From REEB481 sp039796915 (GTDB lineage: Bacteria; Bacteroidota; Bacteroidia; NS11-12g; UBA955): a stretch of DNA of 15,711 nucleotides. The DNA lies in contig JBDKIU010000040.1 of the NCBI GenBank assembly GCA_039796915.1, forward strand, positions 1-15,711, in the 5' to 3' direction. The notes beneath the pieces are model-generated. The model had not been told where the DNA came from, did not search any database, and saw only the letters and a list, made by a program, of their open reading frames with translations. The translations under genes and the position numbers were made by a program. Shown here piece after piece: positions 1-7,669 of this stretch. Within the stretch, counting starts at the first letter, position 1; the number at the start of each line of letters is the position of its first letter.

Positions 1-2405
1 GCTTCTGTGCCCGCTTGGTAGGTGCCGCTTGGGCGCTGCCAGCGCACATCGGCCTGAACCATGTCGAAGTGTGCGAAGTAAACCCGCGTTTGTTCAGGGT
101 TTTTTTCCTGAAAGGTTTTGACGGACGGCGCAGCAAGTGTTTTTGCGGGAATGCGGTGCTGGGCGCCCAAGGTGTTCATCAGGTCGGGCAGGGAACGTTG
201 ACCGTAGTAAAAGACCTTATGTGGGTAGGCGTTGAGGTTTTTGATGATGCCCAACAGTGTTTCTGGTTTCAGCGCTTTCAATTCGGCATTGCTGAGCGTG
301 TATCGGAAGGGATTGTCTTTTCCGTAACGCGCATAATTGGACAGCGCCTGGCTGATGCTGGATTTATCCAGCTTGGAATCTTCACGTTCTTTAATCGTGC
401 GGTCCACGAGGTTCTTGAGCGCTTCTTTATCGGCGGCCGGTTTTTGTAAGAGTTCTTCCAGCAGCGTCAAAGCCGCATCAAAATGTTCTTCAGGACCAGA
501 CAAAGAAATGTAGCACTGTTTGTCGCCTGTGAAAATGCCGTAATTACATCCGAGGCTGTAAAACTTTCGGCTCAGCGCTTCATTGCTGAGGTTGGAGGTT
601 CCCAGAAACTTGAAATAACTCAGGGCCAGTGGAAGCTCACGGATGTGGAGTCTTCCGAGGTCCAGCACGTAATTGAGGTTAAACAAACGGTTGTCGTTGT
701 TCTTCACATACCAAACCGGAACCTGACCGAGTGCAGCTTTCTGAATGTCTTTGTTGAAGTCAGCGAATACAGGCTTCAGGCTGTCTGATTTTTCCTGGAG
801 CCAGTCAGCGGCCCAGCTGCTCTGTTTGTCGCGGTTAAGGGCTACCTGGTTGATTTCCGGCTTTTGGATTTTTGCACTGACTGCTGCTGTACCCATTTTT
901 TTGAATACTTCTACCCGGTCGTTGGCCAGGTATTCGTTGGCAAAAGCCATGATTTCTTCTTTGGTGATGCGGCTCATTTCGTACAACTCATTTCTGGCAG
1001 CGTCGTAGCGCAGATCCGAGGTATAGGCACTCATGAGCATCATGGCACGGCCAACATTGCTTTTCAGTTCATTGATTTCGGATATTTCCTTATTGAGGAT
1101 GATGGAACGCAGCAACTCCGTGTCGAAGGCTCCTTTTTTCACCAATTCCACCTGCTCGAGCAATAAGCTGCGCACCTGTTCAAGGCTTTGGCCCTCTTTC
1201 GGACGGCCAATAAGCAGAAACAAGCCGTAGTCCTTCAGGACTTCGGCGGCGCTGTTGGCAGACAACACTTTTTGTTGTTTCACCAGATTCAGGTCAATAA
1301 GTCCTGCGGAAGCATTGTTCAGGATCAGGTCCACCAAACGTGCGATGGTGGCTTCTTTGGTGCCTGCACCTGGTGTGCGGTAGCCAATCATCAGCTGTTC
1401 CGCTTCGGGTCCAAATACCGTTTTTGTTTCCGGTGTGGCGCGTGGCGGTTCTGGTTCGTAGCGATACGGCGGAACAGCCGCGGGTTGCATGTTTCCGAAA
1501 TGACCATCAATCATGCTTACCGCTTCATCAGGGTCGAAATCACCCACCATAATGATGGCCATATTGTTGGGCACGTAGTACTTTTTGTAGTAGTCGCGAA
1601 TGGCTTTCAGCGAAGGATTTTTCAGATGCTCTACGGTTCCAATGGTTGTTTGCAGGCCATAGTTGTGCTTGCGGAACAAACCAGCCATCAGGGCTTCCCA
1701 GGCTTGGTCCATGTCGTCGTCAAGAGAGATGTTCTTTTCTTCATAAACCGCTTCCAGTTCGGTATGAAACAAACGTAAAACAGGGTTGCGGAAGCGTTCC
1801 GCTTCCAAAGAAATCCATTGGTGAAGGGCATTGGAAGGAATGTCGTTGATGTACACCGTTTGCTCAAAGCTGGTGAATGCATTTGTGCCGGAAGCGCCAA
1901 TGCTCTGGCACATCTTGTCGTATTCGTTGGCAACAGCAAAAGACGCTGCCAGTGCCGATACGGAATCGATGGCGCGGTAAATGCGTTTCCGGTTTACAGA
2001 ATCCCGACTTTGGTTGTAAGCATCATACAGCTGGTCAATCTGTTCAAGCAAAACCTGCTCTTTCTGCCAATCCTGGGTGCCGTATTTGTCGGTACCTTTA
2101 AACAACATGTGTTCAAGGTAATGCGCCAGACCGGTATTGTCTGCCGGGTCGTTTTTGCTCCCGGTTTTCACGGCCACCATCGTTTGAATGCGTGGTTTAG
2201 CCTTGTTTTGGGAAGTGATTACCGTTAAACCGTTTTGAAGTTTGTAAAATCTTGTTTTGAGCGGATCATTGCTCCAATAGGTGTATTCCCAATCGCTGTT
2301 GCGAATGGTTTCATAGGTGCTGAGTTTTTGTTGTGCATGTAAACCACTGGTGAACAGGGAAAACAGCAGGAAGAAAAGCTGGCGCATCATCGTTTGTACA
2401 GGCAT
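1..2405 (-). CDS. Exported M16 family zinc metallopeptidase, C-terminus cut by the window edge
   Basis: The frame is open from 2405 to the left edge, giving about 801 codons without a stop. The N-terminus is a signal peptide (hydrophobic LFFLLFSLF, then GLHAQQ, probable cleavage before QQ), so the enzyme should act in the periplasm or envelope. The inverted zinc motif of the M16 (pitrilysin/insulinase) family is HYLEH at residues 95-99, with H95 and H99 as metal ligands and E98 as catalytic base. The third ligand should be a Glu in ELEAVYEEKN (about residues 216-225). An insert of roughly 45 residues rich in charged residues separates the two, longer than in pitrilysin, as I recall for long Bacteroidota members. 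The region after about residue 250 fits the M16 C-terminal domain, and the remainder a second, inactive-type M16 half. Full-length relatives are about 900-980 residues, so the end is missing. The start could also be the ATG pair at 2390/2387; 2405 is the outermost. The substrate is unknown. Confidence 0.9.
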   Translation of the reverse strand, partial: MPVQTMMRQLFFLLFSLFTSGLHAQQKLSTYETIRNSDWEYTYWSNDPLKTRFYKLQNGLTVITSQNKAKPRIQTMVAVKTGSKNDPADNTGLAHYLEHMLFKGTDKYGTQDWQKEQVLLEQIDQLYDAYNQSRDSVNRKRIYRAIDSVSALAASFAVANEYDKMCQSIGASGTNAFTSFEQTVYINDIPSNALHQWISLEAERFRNPVLRLFHTELEAVYEEKNISLDDDMDQAWEALMAGLFRKHNYGLQTTIGTVEHLKNPSLKAIRDYYKKYYVPNNMAIIMVGDFDPDEAVSMIDGHFGNMQPAAVPPYRYEPEPPRATPETKTVFGPEAEQLMIGYRTPGAGTKEATIARLVDLILNNASAGLIDLNLVKQQKVLSANSAAEVLKDYGLFLLIGRPKEGQSLEQVRSLLLEQVELVKKGAFDTELLRSIILNKEISEINELKSNVGRAMMLMSAYTSDLRYDAARNELYEMSRITKEEIMAFANEYLANDRVEVFKKMGTAAVSAKIQKPEINQVALNRDKQSSWAADWLQEKSDSLKPVFADFNKDIQKAALGQVPVWYVKNNDNRLFNLNYVLDLGRLHIRELPLALSYFKFLGTSNLSNEALSRKFYSLGCNYGIFTGDKQCYISLSGPEEHFDAALTLLEELLQKPAADKEALKNLVDRTIKEREDSKLDKSSISQALSNYARYGKDNPFRYTLSNAELKALKPETLLGIIKNLNAYPHKVFYYGQRSLPDLMNTLGAQHRIPAKTLAAPSVKTFQEKNPEQTRVYFAHFDMVQADVRWQRPSGTYQAGTE

Positions 2406-2439
2406 TGTGGGGCGAAATTGGAGGGTTTGGTATTAAATG

Positions 2440-2470
2440 AAAAAGGCCGCATGTTGGATGCGGCCTTTTT
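2440..2470 (-). terminator. Rho-independent terminator after the small lipoprotein gene
   Basis: A perfect inverted repeat of 13 bp (AAAAAGGCCGCAT / ATGCGGCCTTTTT) surrounds a 5-nt loop. It lies 14 nt past the lipoprotein stop on the minus strand and yields a GC-rich stem followed by a U-tract. It also sits only 34 nt upstream of the outermost M16 start. The flanking A and T runs make it symmetrical, but no plus-strand gene ends here. Confidence 0.88.
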
Positions 2471-2484
2471 GATGTTTTGAAGAA

Positions 2485-2916
2485 TCAGCGGGTGAGGGTA
2501 TAAGTGAATGTGAACAGGAAATTCCCCTGTTTTACTTCACGGGTCCACACTTGTTTTTTCCGTTCGTTGGTGGTTACGCTGAAGTTCCAGGTAGCCTTGC
2601 CTTTGGTGGCATCATCGGTAACACTCATATCCACTTTGGCTTCTGCAGGGATGCTCCAGCTGTCAATGGTATAGCTTTCTGTATTGCCGCCTGCTGAAAC
2701 CTTAAAAGTTCCGGTTCCGTCTTTTTTCAAATCAACGGTGCCTACATTTTCAACAGAAACGGACTGACCTGGGTCAACAACACCATTATTGCTCAGTTGA
2801 AATTCGTATTTGGCGATGTTCCAGGTTTGGTTGTCAAGACGACTTTCCAGCGCTTTTTCCTTGGAACATGCGGTCAGAAAAAGAGTGCCAAGGGCGATGA
2901 GTGCAATTTTTTTCAT
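2485..2916 (-). CDS. Small lipocalin-like lipoprotein of unknown function
   Basis: The product is 143 residues. The start at 2916 is chosen because it gives a clean lipoprotein signal peptide: MKKIALIALGTLF, then lipobox LTAC with the lipidated Cys at residue 17. A longer in-frame start at 2973 would put a charged, non-signal stretch in front. The mature part is a short beta-rich domain with the W-x-I/L...Y beginning (QTWNIAKYEF) and G-T-G-T-F strand pattern of the lipocalin-like lipoproteins common in Bacteroidota. That family link is by pattern only. The gene has its own terminator at 2440-2470 and is divergent from the AIM24 gene. The 149-bp region between them (2917-3065) holds the AIM24 promoter; I see no convincing -7 box for this gene. 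Confidence 0.82.
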   Translation of the reverse strand: MKKIALIALGTLFLTACSKEKALESRLDNQTWNIAKYEFQLSNNGVVDPGQSVSVENVGTVDLKKDGTGTFKVSAGGNTESYTIDSWSIPAEAKVDMSVTDDATKGKATWNFSVTTNERKKQVWTREVKQGNFLFTFTYTLTR

Positions 2917-3050
2917 GTTGCTTGATTTAATACCACGAGTATAGATGTTTTCCTTTAGAAAATCCAAAAACAAACCAGCTGCGGCGGTTTAGTTCATCGA
3001 AAGGGCTTTCGTTTTAAGCTGAGGTGAGACGCGTTTCTGATGGCCCGTTG

Positions 3051-3058
3051 TAAATTTG
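3051..3058 (+). promoter_or_regulatory. Bacteroidota -7 box (TAAATTTG) of the AIM24 gene
   Basis: TAAATTTG is an exact match to TAnnTTTG and ends 7 nt before the ATG at 3066. With the usual spacing of the -7 box the transcript would begin within a few bases of the start codon, so the mRNA is probably leaderless or nearly so. I see no good TTTG -33 box at the usual distance. Confidence 0.65.
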
Positions 3059-3065
3059 AAGCACA

Positions 3066-3854
3066 ATGATCAGCAATCACGAAATCGATTACCGCCTGTA
3101 TGGCGAAGAAATGCAGTGTGTGGAAATAGAACTTGATCCACAGGAAACGGTTGTTGCAGAAAGTGGCTCTTTCATGATGATGGAAGACGGCATGCAGATG
3201 GAAACCATTTTCGGTGATGGAAGCAGGCAGCAGGGCGGCTTTTTTAATAAACTTGTTGGTGCAGGAAAGCGCCTGTTGACCGGCGAAAGCTTGTTCATGA
3301 CGGCCTTTACCAACGTAAGTGCGGGCAAGAAGAGGGTAAGTTTTGCGGCACCTTATGCCGGGAAAATCATTCCTCTTGATTTGGCGCAAATGGGTGGTAA
3401 GGTGATTTGTCAGAAGGACGCCTTCCTGTGTGCTGCGAAAGGTGTAAGTGTTGGAATTGAGTTCCAGCGGAAATTGGGAACCGGGTTGTTTGGCGGCGAA
3501 GGTTTTATCATGCAGAAGTTGGAAGGTGATGGAATGGCCTTTGTGCATGCCGGTGGTTACATCATGGAAAAACAACTGGCGCCCGGCGAAGTGTTGAAAG
3601 TGGATACCGGTTGTATTGTAGCCTATACCCAGGAAGTGGATTACGATATTCAGTTTGTAGGTGGAATCAAAAATACCATTTTCGGCGGCGAAGGTTTGTT
3701 TTTTGCCACTCTGCGCGGTCCTGGAAAAGTGTGGTTGCAAACACTGCCGGTGAGCAGACTGGCGGCGCGCATCCTCGAATACGGAACATACAGACGAAAA
3801 GAGGAAGGCAGCATCCTTGGCGGATTGGGCAATCTGTTGGATGGTGATCGTTAA
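3066..3854 (+). CDS. AIM24 / TIGR00266 family protein
   Basis: The product is 262 residues with no signal peptide, so it is probably cytoplasmic. It matches the AIM24 (PF01987, TIGR00266) family along its length: a start with YRLYG and VEIELDPQETVVAESGS, a glycine-rich GGFFNKLVGAGKRLLTGES region, the GxGLFGGEGFI motif near the middle, and the closing IFGGEGLFFATLRGPGKVW followed by LQTLP. The family folds as a repeated beta structure. Its biochemical role in bacteria is not settled, and the yeast namesake is a mitochondrial protein. The gene is transcribed alone from the box at 3051. The next gene has its own promoter 22 nt downstream of the stop. The 248-residue reading frame opposite it is a shadow. 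Confidence 0.9.
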   Translation: MISNHEIDYRLYGEEMQCVEIELDPQETVVAESGSFMMMEDGMQMETIFGDGSRQQGGFFNKLVGAGKRLLTGESLFMTAFTNVSAGKKRVSFAAPYAGKIIPLDLAQMGGKVICQKDAFLCAAKGVSVGIEFQRKLGTGLFGGEGFIMQKLEGDGMAFVHAGGYIMEKQLAPGEVLKVDTGCIVAYTQEVDYDIQFVGGIKNTIFGGEGLFFATLRGPGKVWLQTLPVSRLAARILEYGTYRRKEEGSILGGLGNLLDGDR

Positions 3855-3876
3855 TCAAAATCAACCCAAGCTCAGT

Positions 3877-3884
3877 TATCTTTG
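3877..3884 (+). promoter_or_regulatory. Bacteroidota -7 box (TATCTTTG) four bases before an ATG
   Basis: TATCTTTG is an exact TAnnTTTG match, here with the favoured TATCTTTG form. Only AACC separates it from the ATG at 3889. The predicted transcription start falls at or next to the A of the ATG, implying a leaderless transcript for the lipoprotein and the following LysE-type gene. Confidence 0.7.
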
Positions 3885-3888
3885 AACC

Positions 3889-4284
3889 ATGCGTGCAACC
3901 ATTTTTGCAGCGGCCGTAGCAGTAGTTATTGCATCGGCGGCTTCTTGTAAGAAGTACGATGAAGGCCCAATGGTTTCGTTGTGGCCTCGTAAAGAGCGGA
4001 TTTCCAACAAGTGGCAGTTTACCGGCGTAACCATTAATGCCAAGGACACCACACGCATGTTTAATGATCATGTGGTGGAATACACCGACAAGGGAACGGC
4101 CATTTATCAAATCGGCGACAAGAAATATTTCGGCAACTGGCAGTTGAACAACGGAGGAACAGATCTAGATGTCACTTATGATTCTTTTGGCAGAATGAGT
4201 TTTGAAATCATTATGCTGAAGGAAAAAATGCTGAAATACCGCGACAAAAACTCCAACTGGGAGTACAAACTCGAACCCATTTAA
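3889..4284 (+). CDS. Small lipocalin-like lipoprotein
   Basis: The product is 131 residues. The N-terminus is a short signal peptide (MRATIFAAAVAVVIASAASC) with a lipobox-like AASC and the lipidated Cys at residue 20, followed by KKYDEG. The mature part has NKWQFTGVTINAKDTT, then an alternating beta pattern ending in YFGNWQLNNG and WEYKLE. This 'how far does the observed value deviate' type of small beta barrel is frequent in Bacteroidota and is often described as lipocalin-like. No catalytic residue can be named. The start follows directly from the -7 box 4 nt upstream. The next gene, a LysE-type exporter, begins 4 nt after the stop, so the two are probably one transcript. It resembles in size and type the lipoprotein at 2485-2916 on the other side of the AIM24 gene, although the sequences are clearly different. 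Confidence 0.85.
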   Translation: MRATIFAAAVAVVIASAASCKKYDEGPMVSLWPRKERISNKWQFTGVTINAKDTTRMFNDHVVEYTDKGTAIYQIGDKKYFGNWQLNNGGTDLDVTYDSFGRMSFEIIMLKEKMLKYRDKNSNWEYKLEPI

Positions 4285-4288
4285 GCCC

Positions 4289-4909
4289 ATGAGTACCTTG
4301 CAGCCAATACTTTGGGGATTGGCAGCCGGGTTCACCATGAGCCTGATGTTGGGAACGGTGTTCTTTTCGCTGCTGCAAACCAGCATCAAGCAGGGTTTTC
4401 GTTATGGAATGGCCATGGCTGCAGGCGTGATTGTCTGCGATGTGTTGTTTCTGATTTTAGCCTTGGGTTTCAGTGATGCAGTAGCCGATTTTTATGCAAC
4501 GCATCAGGAAATGCTTGCCTGGGCAGGTTGTCTGGCCTTTGTAGTGCTGGGCCTGGTTCAAATGAGCCGTAAACCATCCCTTGCGCCAACGGAGAACATA
4601 AAGAGCGAGTACACGTACACAAACAGGGTGATGCGCGGATTTCTGCTGAACCTGGTCAACCCCGGAAATCTGATCATCTGGATTGTGGCGTTGAACAATC
4701 CTTTAACCGTTGGATTGACGCTGAATCATAAAATACAGTTTTCTGTGGCTGGGCTTGTGGCTATATTCCTTACTGAATCTGGAATATCTATTGCTGCGCA
4801 GCAATTCAGGCGCTGGGCAACGCCTAAACGCTTACACCAACTGGATGTGATTGTTGGAGCTGTATTTATTATTGCAGCGCTCCAAATCGCCTGGAAACAG
4901 CTTTTTTAG
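4289..4909 (+). CDS. LysE family translocator (amino-acid exporter type)
   Basis: The product is 206 residues and very hydrophobic, with about six membrane segments (roughly residues 5-27, 38-62, 73-91, 118-138, 148-168 and 183-203). The family signature GFLLNLVNPGNLIIW sits near residues 113-127, matching the conserved GFxxNxxNP of the LysE/RhtB group. These inner-membrane proteins export amino acids or related metabolites, commonly by proton exchange. The substrate cannot be read from the sequence. The gene begins 4 nt after the preceding lipoprotein gene and probably shares its transcript. It converges on pyrH with only 4 bp between the two stop codons. Confidence 0.9.
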   Translation: MSTLQPILWGLAAGFTMSLMLGTVFFSLLQTSIKQGFRYGMAMAAGVIVCDVLFLILALGFSDAVADFYATHQEMLAWAGCLAFVVLGLVQMSRKPSLAPTENIKSEYTYTNRVMRGFLLNLVNPGNLIIWIVALNNPLTVGLTLNHKIQFSVAGLVAIFLTESGISIAAQQFRRWATPKRLHQLDVIVGAVFIIAALQIAWKQLF

Positions 4910-4913
4910 GCCA

Positions 4914-5621
4914 TCAGGACACGAGGGTGCCGACAGATTCACCTTGCAGCAGTTTGCTGAGGTTTCCGGGCTTATTCATGTCAAATACGATGATGGGAAG
5001 TTTATTCTCCTGACAGAGTGTAATGGCCGTCATGTCCATCACTTCCAGCCCAAGTTCATAAACCTGTGCAAAGCTGATGGTTTCAAATCTTGTGGCCGAA
5101 GGATCTTTCTCAGGATCTGCAGAATAAATACCATCAACCCTGGTGCCTTTCAGAATCACGTCTGCCTCTATTTCAATAGCGCGGAGCGATGCGGCTGTAT
5201 CGGTGGTGAAATAAGGGTTTCCGGTGCCGGCGCCAAAAATCACAACCCTTCCTTTCTCCAGGTGCCGCATCGCGCGACGACGGATGAACGGTTCAGCAAG
5301 TTGTTCCATTTTAATGGCTGTTTGGAGCCTCGTAACGAGTCCGGACTTTTCAAACGCACCCTGAATGGCCATGGCATTGATCACCGTTGCGAGCATGCCC
5401 ATATAATCACCTGTGGCGCGGTCAACAACGCCACCTTTAGAGCCATTTACGCCGCGGAAGATATTACCGCCGCCAATCACTACGGCAACTTCCACACCAA
5501 GAGCAACAGCCGCTTTTACTTCGGCTGCGTATTGTTCCAACACCTCTGCGCTGATACCAAAGGATTGATTTCCCATCAGCGACTCTCCACTAAGCTTGAG
5601 TAGTATGCGTTTGTATTTCAT
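4914..5621 (-). CDS. pyrH: UMP kinase
   Basis: The product is 235 residues, the normal length for bacterial UMP kinase. This cytoplasmic hexamer phosphorylates UMP to UDP with ATP and belongs to the amino-acid-kinase fold. Visible motifs are KLSGESLMG (9-17, phosphate binding), GGGNIFRG (50-57), DYMGMLATVINAMAIQ (72-87, UMP site), GTGNPYFTTDTAA (132-144) and KGTRVDGIYSADP (158-170, nucleotide site). It lies downstream of tsf as in many bacteria, but a strong terminator (5637-5661) separates them and its U-tract ends 11 nt before the ATG. The usual partner frr does not follow: the next gene is the convergent exporter, 4 bp away. Expression therefore depends on read-through, or on a promoter before or within the hairpin. 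Confidence 0.97.
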   Translation of the reverse strand: MKYKRILLKLSGESLMGNQSFGISAEVLEQYAAEVKAAVALGVEVAVVIGGGNIFRGVNGSKGGVVDRATGDYMGMLATVINAMAIQGAFEKSGLVTRLQTAIKMEQLAEPFIRRRAMRHLEKGRVVIFGAGTGNPYFTTDTAASLRAIEIEADVILKGTRVDGIYSADPEKDPSATRFETISFAQVYELGLEVMDMTAITLCQENKLPIIVFDMNKPGNLSKLLQGESVGTLVS

Positions 5622-5632
5622 CTTTTTGCGCT

Positions 5633-5661
5633 AAAAAAAAGTCCCTCGGTGAGGGACTTTT
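5633..5661 (-). terminator. Strong hairpin terminator between tsf and pyrH
   Basis: Stem AAAAGTCCCTC / GAGGGACTTTT (5637-5661) is a perfect 11-bp inverted repeat with a GGT triloop. On the minus strand it is followed by eight Ts (plus-strand A run 5633-5640). It lies 15 nt past the tsf stop and should end the rplM-rpsI-rpsB-tsf transcript. Because the pyrH ATG follows only 11 nt later, it could also act as an attenuator in the pyrH leader. Confidence 0.9.
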
Positions 5662-5676
5662 CAAAATCAAATCAAC

Positions 5677-6513
5677 TCATCCGAGTGCTACTCGGACGAA
5701 ATGCGTAACGGTTAGGTTTGGTTCCACCTCTCCGAGCATTTTTGCAACTGTTTTGGAGGGGTCCTTCACAAATTCCTGTTGCAGGAGCGTTGATTCTTTA
5801 AAGAACTTCTGCAGCTTACCTTCAGCGATTTTATCAATCATTGCTTCTGGCTTGCCTTCTGCGCGGGCCTGTTCTCTTCCGATGGCCATCTCGCGTTCGA
5901 TGATGTTGGTATCTACGCCATCTTTATCTACGGCAACGGGATTCATTGCCGCGATTTGCATGGCTACGTCGCGACCAGCCTGAAGATTCGCGTCGCTGGG
6001 CGCATTGTTCATTTGCACCAGCACACCCAAACGATTTCCGGCATGGATGTAAGCCACAACGTTGTTTCCTTTCAGGATGCTGTATTTGCTTACTTCCAGC
6101 TTCTCGCCGATTTTGGCCATTTCGTCCAGAAGACGCTGTGCCAGCGGAACTCCGTTGATGCTCATCTGCTGCACAGCTTCGAGGTCAGCCGGTTCATGTT
6201 CCAGAACAGATTCAGCGATGCTGCGTGCGGTCTTTACGAAATCTTCGTTTTTGGCCACGAAATCTGTTTCGCAATTCAGTTCAATCACCACACCAGTGGT
6301 TCTGGTGGCGTTGGTTAAGGCAATCACTGCTCCTTCGGAAGCCTTTCTGTCTGCGCGATTGGCACTGATTTTCTGGCCTTTTTTGCGAAGGAAGTCGATG
6401 GCTGCTTCAAAATCACCGTTGCTTTCAGCAAGTGCTTTTTTACAATCCATCATACCTGCGCCGGTCATTTGGCGCAGTTTGTTTACGTCTGCTGCGTTAA
6501 TTGAAGTGGTCAT
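5677..6513 (-). CDS. tsf: Translation elongation factor Ts
   Basis: The product is 278 residues. EF-Ts exchanges GDP for GTP on EF-Tu during translation. The N-terminal UBA-like domain carries LRQMTGAGMMDCKKAL (13-28), and the core has the family's TDFVAKN (83-89), whose Asp-Phe contact EF-Tu. The remaining halves form the EF-Tu-binding domains, ending with NLTVTHFVRVALG. It starts 24 nt after rpsB, its usual operon partner, and is followed by a terminator. No clear ribosome-binding site is visible, as expected in Bacteroidota. Confidence 0.97.
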   Translation of the reverse strand: MTTSINAADVNKLRQMTGAGMMDCKKALAESNGDFEAAIDFLRKKGQKISANRADRKASEGAVIALTNATRTTGVVIELNCETDFVAKNEDFVKTARSIAESVLEHEPADLEAVQQMSINGVPLAQRLLDEMAKIGEKLEVSKYSILKGNNVVAYIHAGNRLGVLVQMNNAPSDANLQAGRDVAMQIAAMNPVAVDKDGVDTNIIEREMAIGREQARAEGKPEAMIDKIAEGKLQKFFKESTLLQQEFVKDPSKTVAKMLGEVEPNLTVTHFVRVALG

Positions 6514-6537
6514 TTCTACGTGCTCTGTAATGCCTGA

Positions 6538-7269
6538 TTAAGCCTGTGCAGCGGGTTGTTCAGTAGCCACTTCGTCTTTTTCCCTGCGGCGGTCCTGCTG
6601 GCCTTCGTTGATGGCATCAGCGATTTCGCGTGCAATGATGTAAATGCTCTTGCTTGCGTCATCATTTGCAGGAATAGGGAAATCAACGGTTGTTGGATCA
6701 CTGTTGGAGTCAACAATGGCAAAGGTTGGAATTCCCAAACGTCTTGCTTCAGAAACGGCGATATGTTCTCTTTTGATATCAACGATGAACAATGCACCGG
6801 GCAATTTTGACATTTCTTCAATGCCGCCGAGCATCCGCTCAAGTTTAGCCTTCTCGCGGGTGAGCATCAGGCGTTCTTTTTTGTTGATGTTTTCAAACGT
6901 GCCATCAGTCATCATTTTATTGATGTTCTGCATGCGCTTGATGCTTTTGCGCACTGTGGCGAAGTTTGTCAGCATACCGCCAAGCCAACGTTCTGTTACG
7001 AAAGGCATTGTGGCGCCCTGAGCAACTTCACTGATGATTTCTTTAGCCTGCTTTTTGGTAGCTACGAAGAGCACTTTGCGTCCGGATTTCACGATGTTGC
7101 GAATAGCAGCACGCGCTTCTTCGAGTTTCGCTTCTGTTTTCTTCAGGTCCAGAATATGAATCCCGTTTTGCTCCATAAAAATGTAAGGAGCCATTTTGGG
7201 ATTCCATTTGCGGGTGAGGTGGCCAAAATGCACACCAGCATCCAGAAGATCTTGTTGGGTAATAGCCAT
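6538..7269 (-). CDS. rpsB: 30S ribosomal protein S2
   Basis: The product is 243 residues. Family signatures are LLDAGVHFGHLTRKWNPKM near the N-terminus, the WLGGMLTNFATVRKSI stretch in the middle, and FIVDIKREHIAVSEA followed by RLGIPTFAIVDSNSDP. The C-terminal tail is a short charged then Ala/Gln-rich extension (QQDRRREKDE to PAAQA), as is common and variable in S2. It binds the 30S subunit neck late in assembly. The gene begins 8 nt after rpsI and 24 nt before tsf, in one operon. No rpsB-specific leader has room to exist here. Confidence 0.98.
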   Translation of the reverse strand: MAITQQDLLDAGVHFGHLTRKWNPKMAPYIFMEQNGIHILDLKKTEAKLEEARAAIRNIVKSGRKVLFVATKKQAKEIISEVAQGATMPFVTERWLGGMLTNFATVRKSIKRMQNINKMMTDGTFENINKKERLMLTREKAKLERMLGGIEEMSKLPGALFIVDIKREHIAVSEARRLGIPTFAIVDSNSDPTTVDFPIPANDDASKSIYIIAREIADAINEGQQDRRREKDEVATEQPAAQA

Positions 7270-7277
7270 ATTGTGGT

Positions 7278-7658
7278 TTAGCGCTTGCTGAATTGGAATC
7301 TTTTCCTTGCTTTCTTCTGACCGGGTTTCTTACGTTCAACCTCTCTGGAATCTCTGGTAAGTAAACCGTGTTGGCGAAGCGAGCTGCGAATTTCTTCGTT
7401 GCTCTGAACCAAAGCTTTGGCAATGGCCAGGGAAACGGCTCCGGCCTGACCGGAAACACCGCCACCGCGTACGTTCACTTTGATGTTTACTTTATCTTCC
7501 TGACCGGCGATTTGGATGGGTTGTTTCACCTTCGCTTGCATGGTTAACACAGGAAAATATTCGCCCATGGGGCGTCCGTTGATGAGGATTTCGCCGCTGC
7601 CGTCCTGTACGTATGCACGGGCTACTGCTGCTTTGCGCCTTCCGGATGTATTGATCAT
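7278..7658 (-). CDS. rpsI: 30S ribosomal protein S9
   Basis: The product is 126 residues, near the usual length. It begins with TSGRRKAAVARAYV and contains GEILINGRPMGEYF and VRGGGVSGQAGAVSLAIAKAL. It closes with LLTRDSREVERKKPGQKKAR and the basic tail ending FQFSKR, whose final Arg reaches the P-site tRNA in known ribosomes. It is coupled to rplM (11 nt upstream), as nearly everywhere in bacteria. Confidence 0.98.
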   Translation of the reverse strand: MINTSGRRKAAVARAYVQDGSGEILINGRPMGEYFPVLTMQAKVKQPIQIAGQEDKVNIKVNVRGGGVSGQAGAVSLAIAKALVQSNEEIRSSLRQHGLLTRDSREVERKKPGQKKARKRFQFSKR

Positions 7659-7669
7659 AATCCTTTATT

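Noticed and set aside
15..1849. Several plus-strand reading frames of 65-196 codons (for example 1188-1778)
   Set aside because: They lie opposite the M16 protease, whose signal peptide, HYLEH motif and domain pattern are clear; the plus-strand products are Phe/Val-rich with no motif.
1688..1939. Minus-strand 83-codon frame
   Set aside because: It is in another frame of the M16 gene and has no recognisable protein features.
2999..3012. CGAAAG-GG-CTTTCG hairpin followed by TTTTA
   Set aside because: The two-base loop shortens the real stem to about four pairs and no plus-strand gene ends upstream of it.
2994..3740. Minus-strand 248-codon frame
   Set aside because: Antisense to the AIM24 gene; the product is His/Phe-rich with no family pattern and no promoter.
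4851..5603. Plus-strand 250-codon frame
   Set aside because: Antisense to pyrH, which is beyond doubt; it also starts inside the exporter gene.
6062..6541. Plus-strand 159-codon frame
   Set aside because: Antisense to tsf; Ser/Ala/Leu-rich shadow.
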